A DNA stretch of 64,000 nucleotides, taken from Salvator merianae. Taxonomy: Eukaryota > Chordata > Lepidosauria > Squamata > Teiidae. Position numbers and translations under genes: made by a program. Under the pieces are notes generated by a model, which was given only the letters and a program-made list of their open reading frames with translations, was not told the origin of the DNA and made no database searches. The stretch covers positions 125,833,936 through 125,897,935 of the forward strand of contig QVOM02000034.1 in the NCBI GenBank assembly GCA_003586115.2, read 5' to 3'. Below, piece by piece: positions 58,353-64,000 of this stretch (within the stretch, counting starts at the first letter, position 1; the number at the start of each line of letters is the position of its first letter).

Positions 58353-58692
58353 TAAGGATGTGCACGAAAAAAAAATAATTTTTGATTCCTTTTTGAATAA
58401 AAAACTGTATTTTTGCTTCATCAGCTAATTTTGTTGTCGAAAAATGCATTTTTCGCATACATTTTTGCATTTTTTGCATTTGTTTTCCCATTGAAAATGC
58501 TATTTTCATAGTTTAAACAGAGCAAAAATTGCGAAAATTTGACGAATTTCATTTTTCACGAAAGAATAGGCTTTTTCATTTTCGTTCAAAAACTGTAAAT
58601 GTGAATAAAGCCATTTCATTTTGATGCGAACATTTGCAAAAACAAATTTTTAAATGAATTTTCTGATATGAATCGAAATTTGCACATCCCTA
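58353..58692. mobile_element. hAT MITE (TAGGGATGTGCA family), copy D, nested
   Basis: The left end is TAAGGATGTGCACGAAAAAA and the right end GAAATTTGCACATCCCTA. It is 340 bp and the same orientation as copy A. Exact 8-bp duplications GAACTGGC lie on both sides, within the older element at 58059-58725. Confidence 0.96.
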
Positions 58693-58700
58693 GAACTGGC
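58693..58700. repeat. 8-bp target site duplication, right
   Basis: GAACTGGC, identical to 58345-58352. Confidence 0.95.
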
Positions 58701-58733
58701 CATTTTAAGTTTGTGCACATTCTTACTTGACAA

Positions 58734-59494
58734 GATTGAAAGAATCCTACTTGTTCTGTTTTGGAGATTTGTCCCATGGCTGAAATTGCAATTCAGAGCA
58801 ATCAAAGCAAGGCTAAAGCCTTGTCCCCTCAATCTGGCAGAAGTCCTCCACAAGCCACTAATAAATCTATCATGAATCCTTACTTTAAGGATCCTTTCTG
58901 ATATTCTAACAACTTCTGCATGACAGGAGGAGGCATGCTATAATCATAGTTCCTCCTTTTCCTCCACATTAATATGGCACTTTTGCAAATACCTCTATAA
59001 TTAATGTGTCCATGCGCTGTCTGTACGCTACTAGAAGCCCCAGTCCTGTTGTAGAAGGGAATTGGCTGTTTATTTCTCTTGTCTCACACCAAGATTTGCT
59101 GTGCTCTTGGTGCAGAGGGGAGGAGAAATGCAACTTCTCCTCTCTGGTGCCAAGAAAACAGCCAGGGATTCCTGACTGTTGAGGCTGGAGCGGGATGTAT
59201 CCACAAATCAATATTGAAGCCATGGCTGTGATCTTGAAGACAGAAGCAGTTCTTCCCCTTGCCATCTTGAAATCCAGAGAATCCCTGACTGTGATCTTGA
59301 CAGCTGCAGGTGGTTTTATTGCACAAAGGAAATAGCCTCATGTCCATTGATGATGGCCGCAGAGACAATTGTTAAGATCTCTCAGATGGCTGTGGTAATG
59401 AAGTACTGTGAGAGCTCTTTATCTCATTCTGAAATCACAGCACTGTATGAAGGTGTAGGCAACATGACAATAGCATCCATGTGGATGCTGCAGA
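58734..59494. other. Unclassified; imperfect hairpin
   Basis: CTTGGTGCAGAGGGGAGGAG (59106 on) pairs imperfectly with CTCCTCTCTGGTGCCAAG (ending 59154). The minus-strand frames at 58969-59368 have no known relatives. Confidence 0.5.
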
Positions 59495-59822
59495 CTAGAG
59501 GTTTACCAAACTGGTTTGAATTTGAACAGGTTCGAATAGAACCAGGTGGGTTTTGACTGGTTTGAATTTAAATTTAACTATGCCCAAGTTTGGGAAAGTT
59601 GGTTTGAATTCAAACCAAACCTAGAGAGTTTGGTTGAAATGGGTCAAACCACCTGGTTTGACTTGAACCAGTTCATGTTCATTAGTAATTTGCCCTTTTG
59701 GAGGGCTTTTTACATATATTGTAGTGTATAGAACTGTTGAGGTTCGAATCAAACCTTTTAGACCCTGTCAAAGCTGATTTGAATTTGAACTGAGACACCA
59801 TTTCCCAGTTCATGCACATCTG
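59495..59822. mobile_element. hAT-like non-autonomous element (AACCAGTTCAAATT type), copy 2
   Basis: It begins TAGAGGTTTACCAAACTGG and ends CAGTTCATGCACATCT. The interior is rich in TTTGAATTTGAAC and GGTTTGAATTC words and is close in composition and layout to 58059-58725 (for example TTTGCCCTTTTGGAGGGCTT against TTTGCCCCTTTCAAAGGGCT). A target duplication is not clear. Confidence 0.7.
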
Positions 59823-60804
59823 TGCTACACTTACCCTGTGCACCAAATCTTTAAGCAATGAACACACTGTATTTGAGCACTGCCTTATTCAACTCATCAT
59901 CTCCCCCTCTCCATCAGAGAGTTATTTGATTTTTTTTTAAAAAAAAATCCTATTAGTTCATCAGTTGAATTCTAAAGCGTTCCTAAAATATTAATTCATT
60001 GGCAGGCGGATATTTCTCTCAGACCCCAGAATACAGACAAGTTATTAAAACTCTCAGGGGTTGATTTCATATGGCTACCACCTCCTCTTTCCAAACACAA
60101 AACCACCCACAAACATCTCTACAGGCCACAGCTCTTAAAAGACGCCACTATTGGCAATTAGCAGAAACTAAATGTGTGCCTACAGTAGCAATTAATTAGG
60201 AATATGGCCAAAAGACTGTCATGAACAGAAAGATGAACAAAAAGTTGTTTTAACAACTACAGATAACTTATTTCTTTATTTTTTCACAAAAACAGAATGG
60301 AGAGTCCTCAATATAACACAAAAGTATGTTTAGATCCATTAATTTCCAGAGACTAAAAGTACTTGATTTGCACTGGGTCATATAATGGAGAATCTGGGAC
60401 GTGACAGGTTAAATTATAGCTGTTGAAGAAGACCAATTGCATATTCCACCTACAACTGCCACACAGAAAAAGTGTGCTTACACAGAATTATTACCTCGAG
60501 AAATCCAATTAGCCCTCACTCTTCTAATCTTCAGTCATAGGTTAAACATTTTATTATAACAGCTCTTCATGTAACTTTAATTTGGCCTTTTATTTTCTTC
60601 CCTCCAACATATCTTCTTGTTGCTGTGCTGTTGATGTTGTTGATGATGATGATCTTTCTGAAAGGTACTTTGTCCCTGTATTAAGAATGTCAAAAAATAA
60701 GTAACCGATTATACAATTTATGAGTACACTGTATATTGGACATTTTTTCACCTGTACATCCAACCTAATTTTATTCATAAGGGACACAAACACATATTAC
60801 AGTT
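59823..60804. other. No recognised features
   Basis: AT-rich DNA with a T/A tract near 59930-59948 and a short GTT/GAT triplet run near 60630. Confidence 0.5.
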
Positions 60805-60970
60805 TAATTGTAGAGTTGGAAGGGAACATTTAGACCTTTGAGTTCAAATTCACAGCTTCTTGCAGAATTCCAAATCAAAGCACCCCAAACATATGGCTGT
60901 CCAGTCAACATTTTAACACATGCAGTAAAGAACAGGACACCAATTTTTAAGTAATTGATTCCACTGACAT
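60805..60970 (-). mobile_element. CR1 LINE 3' end, antisense
   Basis: TGTAGAGTTGGAAGGGAACA, TTTAGACCTTTGAGTTCAA, GCAGAATTCCAAATCAAAGC and TGGCTGTCCAGTC follow the antisense layout of CR1 3' ends (compare the complement of GACCCTGGAGTTCCCTTCC at 52530). Only the terminal part remains. Confidence 0.7.
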
Positions 60971-61542
60971 TTAAATGAAACTTTTTTTATTTCTTGCAAA
61001 TTATTTTGATATTTTGTGCCCTACATTCTTGAATGATGGAGGCCATGACCTTTGACTCTCTGATTCAGTGTCTCTGCATTCAGTGTGCTGGATGAACAAG
61101 GCATCTACATGGACCCACACTTGTTCCACCACCATGACACCATAACTGACCCTTACAGATGTTGAATGCCACAATATAAGGAAGAGGACTAAGATCTCTT
61201 CCATCCTCTTATCAACAGCCTTGACACTGCTGCACCATTGTCACTGTTTGAGGAGATCAGCCTGTCCCTCAGTAGCTTCATGGAAGTCATTACCTATGTT
61301 TGACAGCTCCACCCCATCAAGACTGAAGCCAAGAATTCCATAACTATAATATTAACAGATGTGGGCAGCAGGCAGCATCTAGCATGCCAAAACTTTAAGA
61401 GAAGCACCACAGGCATAGCATTCTTTATAATTTGCAGGAGGAAATGTGCTACATTAGGAATGTTCTTCCTCACTCCTGTGCACATTCTAATGAGAACCAT
61501 CTCTGTCCATATCTTATCATAATTTGTTTCCAGTCACTTTTA
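60971..61542. other. No recognised features
   Basis: Nothing classifiable. Confidence 0.5.
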
Positions 61543-61625
61543 GAAATGTGCATTAACTTTTTTTTTCTGGTTTGGTTCAGATCAAACCAAACCATATGAG
61601 CTGCAAACAAGTTAGAATCAAACTT
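61543..61625. mobile_element. hAT-like end fragment (AACCAGTTCAAATT type)
   Basis: TAGAAATGTGCATTAACTT, then GGTTTGGTTCAGATCAAACC resembles the start of the 1495 and 59495 elements. The right end is missing. Confidence 0.45.
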
Positions 61626-61909
61626 TAAATGGCTAGGACCCTCCCTAAGGCCATACCAGCAAGTGGAAGGGAGGCTTCTAGTACACTAGCTTATCCGGTA
61701 TACCTACAAGTGCAGACAAGTGCAGAATTGTCCTAAATCTCCTTTATGTTTAAGTGATCTTGTCTGCATATATCAGACTGTTGATGTTTCAATCCACAAT
61801 TTGAATTCTAGCTACCATCTCTTCTAGTTCTAAGGTATATATTGGAACAATATGCATCTTTAGCTCACTCTTTTATCTAGACACTTAGGCTGTGATCAGA
61901 CACAACAAG

Positions 61910-61911
61910 GA

Positions 61912-61983
<72 letters not shown>

Positions 61984-61985
61984 AA
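61910..61985 (+). repeat. (AAAG)19 microsatellite
   Basis: An uninterrupted AAAG tetranucleotide run. The Lys/Glu/Arg and Phe/Leu/Ser repeat frames over it are its translations. Confidence 0.98.
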
Positions 61986-62220
61986 CTCTGATGTATCATA
62001 TAGAAGACTTTGAGGTGGGATTGTTCACACACCAGTCTGCCCCTCCCCACTCTCATGAACATTCCACGCTGGAAAAGGAGGAATAGAGGAGGTTAGGGAC
62101 ACGAGCATCACACACTGTCTGTCTGAGGTGCCTCTGAGGTATCCCTTTTGTTATGTTTGATCACAGAGTTAGATGAGCAAGTAATGATGCCAAGAAGCAA
62201 CTGAATGAGCTGGTGGGCAG

Positions 62221-62259
62221 TGGATGGACAGATGGATGGATGGATGGATGGATGGATGA
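62221..62259 (+). repeat. (GGAT)n microsatellite
   Basis: About nine GGAT units with one interruption near the start. Confidence 0.95.
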
Positions 62260-64000
62260 AAGGCAGTGGGCACCCAGGTTCAGTGTCTATGCTAGACTTG
62301 GCAGAAGCATTGGCTTTATTCAACAAAGGTTTTCATGCAACAATGTCCCCCAAAGGCACAGAGTTCCAGTCTATTTATAAGATTGTATGTAGCAGGTTCT
62401 ATTAGTACAGATAGTGCATTCTCTAAATGGAGGTTTAAGAACAGAATTATGTAGCACACTCCTGCTTTTATTTTGAATAAAAGGGAATTTAAAACTTGCT
62501 TTACAGAGCACTTTAATAGAATGCATTTCCGTTCACACAAGGAGCAGTATCCTAATCATTCATAAAAAGCTGCCCATGAAGGATGGCTAATAGTATAATA
62601 TAAGGTAAGGACAAAGGACAGCAGTAAGTAGGGAAGATCTGAGCATGGGATAATACAAAGTACAAGACACAGGAATCCAGAACTCAGTTTCTGGAGTGCT
62701 GAATGATCAGAACCTTCATCAGATGTCTATACAAATATCTTATTAAAGGTTGTTTCCCTGCAGTGGGAGAGGTTGAGAGGCACCATGAATAAACATGCAA
62801 TGCCTCCTAACTGTGAAAGTCTGCAAATTTTTACATCAGACCAGAAATGGCTCCAGAAATTGGTCATTATTAGTTGAACATGAAAAGCACCTTCCCATAA
62901 AATGTATTTAAAGGCACTTCCTGCACCAACCACCCTGACAACAGACAACATGCTCTGCAGATAAATTGACTCCTAGACAAATGGAGCCAAACAGGAGCCA
63001 CCTGGGGGTACATGGATGTACATAAAACACCCCGGGATACATAGTTGTGAGAACATCCTGGTCCTGGAGCCAAAGTTTACCTTTAAAAAGGTGTTTTTTT
63101 TTGTTTGTTTTTTTTTTTCCCCTGATAGACTACTCAGCATTCAAATAAGCAAACATGTGATGGCTTTCACAAGTGAATCAAATTATGAGAAGAATTAAAT
63201 ATCCAAAATGAGGAATGAATGTTCAATTCAAAGGCCTTTATTAAGCCCGAGAGTTTGTTTGCATTCAGCTGAGAAAAAGATGGAGGGAGGCCTGGGAGAA
63301 AACGTCCTAATTGCTGCTTTTCTCGGAAATATAACTTATATATGGTACACTTTCTTCAAGTTTTATGGGGAAAGTCATGGGAAAACAGAAGCAATCACGT
63401 TATAACAATGGCTCGAGGTCTCTTCCCCTCCCACACAAACCCATAAAATTCATCTAACAGCATCTAAATGAAGCATTCATTAAGAGCTGATGGCTTTAAT
63501 TTTTTATGAAAAAAGTTCAATAACACCATGAGATTTCTGCCATCAGGTTACCATTTAGTATTTTAATGGAAACACTAATTGGATGTCAGTTCTAGAAAGA
63601 AAGAAAAAAAACCCTAAGATGAACATTGAGATGCAGAGTTACGTTTCACTTCTGCTCCTGAGAAATAACACAAGTGAGGAAAATGAGGACAGAAGAGAGG
63701 CAGATAACAATCTGTGAAGGCTGAAGAATCTTTTTGTGTTTGAAGTGACTGGTTCTCCTCCTAAACAAAAGTTAGCATATTCCCTCTCCCCCAAGATGTT
63801 ACATTCTATCAGTTGTATTTCTGTATGTGTGTACCCATATATAGACATTAGCGTATATTCATGCACATGTATCCCATGTTTTACATAGCTCTTCCACAAA
63901 TCTAGGTCTAGAATGCCATGAAGTGATGGGGCAGAGTATAAATATGAATAAACAACTTGCCATGTAATTAGTCCTGCCCAAGTTAATTTTGTAAACATCA
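62260..64000. other. No recognised gene
   Basis: Contains a T-tract near 63095-63120. The 119-codon minus-strand frame at 63639-63998 runs near the window edge and resembles nothing known. Confidence 0.45.

Larger units (their letters stand above)
58059..58725. mobile_element. hAT-like non-autonomous element (AACCAGTTCAAATT type), host of a nested MITE
   Basis: The left end is TAGGAATGTATGGAACCAG and the right end AAGTTTGTGCACATTCTTA. The flanks CTTGGCAT (58051-58058) and CTTGACAA (58726-58733) match at 6 of 8 positions, fitting an aged 8-bp target duplication. The interior has repeated GGTTCAAATTTGAACC-like palindromes. A younger MITE occupies 58353-58692. Confidence 0.75.

Noticed and set aside
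63639..63998. 119-codon minus-strand frame at the window edge, possible exon
   Set aside because: No recognisable homology or splice signals, and composition like the surrounding non-coding DNA.

Overview
The window looks like non-coding vertebrate nuclear DNA, most likely from a squamate reptile. This is inferred from the mix of repeats, not from any marker gene. It is AT-rich and carries decayed CR1-, L2- and L1-type LINE fragments, tRNA-headed SINEs with L2-like tails, many short non-autonomous hAT-like DNA transposons with ends like TAGGGATGTGCA, and abundant microsatellites. I found no host exon, no RNA gene, no intact retrotransposon and no prokaryotic feature. Every long open reading frame I examined is a transposon remnant, a repeat translation or an isolated chance frame.

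Layout. 1-6.9 kb: unclassified DNA, a decayed hAT-like piece (1495) and a 1.6 kb foldback element (3588-5197). 6.9-8.2 kb: two consecutive L2-like reverse transcriptase fragments. 8.2-23 kb: mostly featureless DNA with an L2 3' end (13372), GC-richer hAT-like elements (14357, 20334), microsatellites and two adjacent perfect hairpins (20038-20123). 23.2-26.7 kb: a three-layer nest of CR1, a hAT MITE inside it, and an L1 inside the MITE. 27-32.2 kb: a non-autonomous element, a CR1 fragment, an L2 3' end split by a SINE, and an L1 3' end. 34-35 kb: SINE pieces, a GGAA microsatellite and a hAT MITE. 39.1-39.9 and 48.3-49.1 kb: two elements built from tandem long hairpins. 43.3-46.9 kb: a cluster of palindromic DNA elements, one nested inside another. 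51-54.4 kb: a CR1 with an intact 3' end, a hAT MITE with exact target duplications, another GC-richer element and an antisense SINE. 57-60 kb: a TIR element, a hAT MITE nested in a second hAT-like element with exact 8-bp target duplications, and a related copy. 60.8-64 kb: a CR1 3' end on the minus strand, then simple repeats.

No genes work together here. The window is a record of successive insertions whose order can be read from the nesting. The two tandem-hairpin elements are the least conventional structures, since they appear to be a hAT-type non-autonomous family that grows by adding about 210-bp palindromic modules. No previously undescribed functional system was found beyond these repeat architectures.
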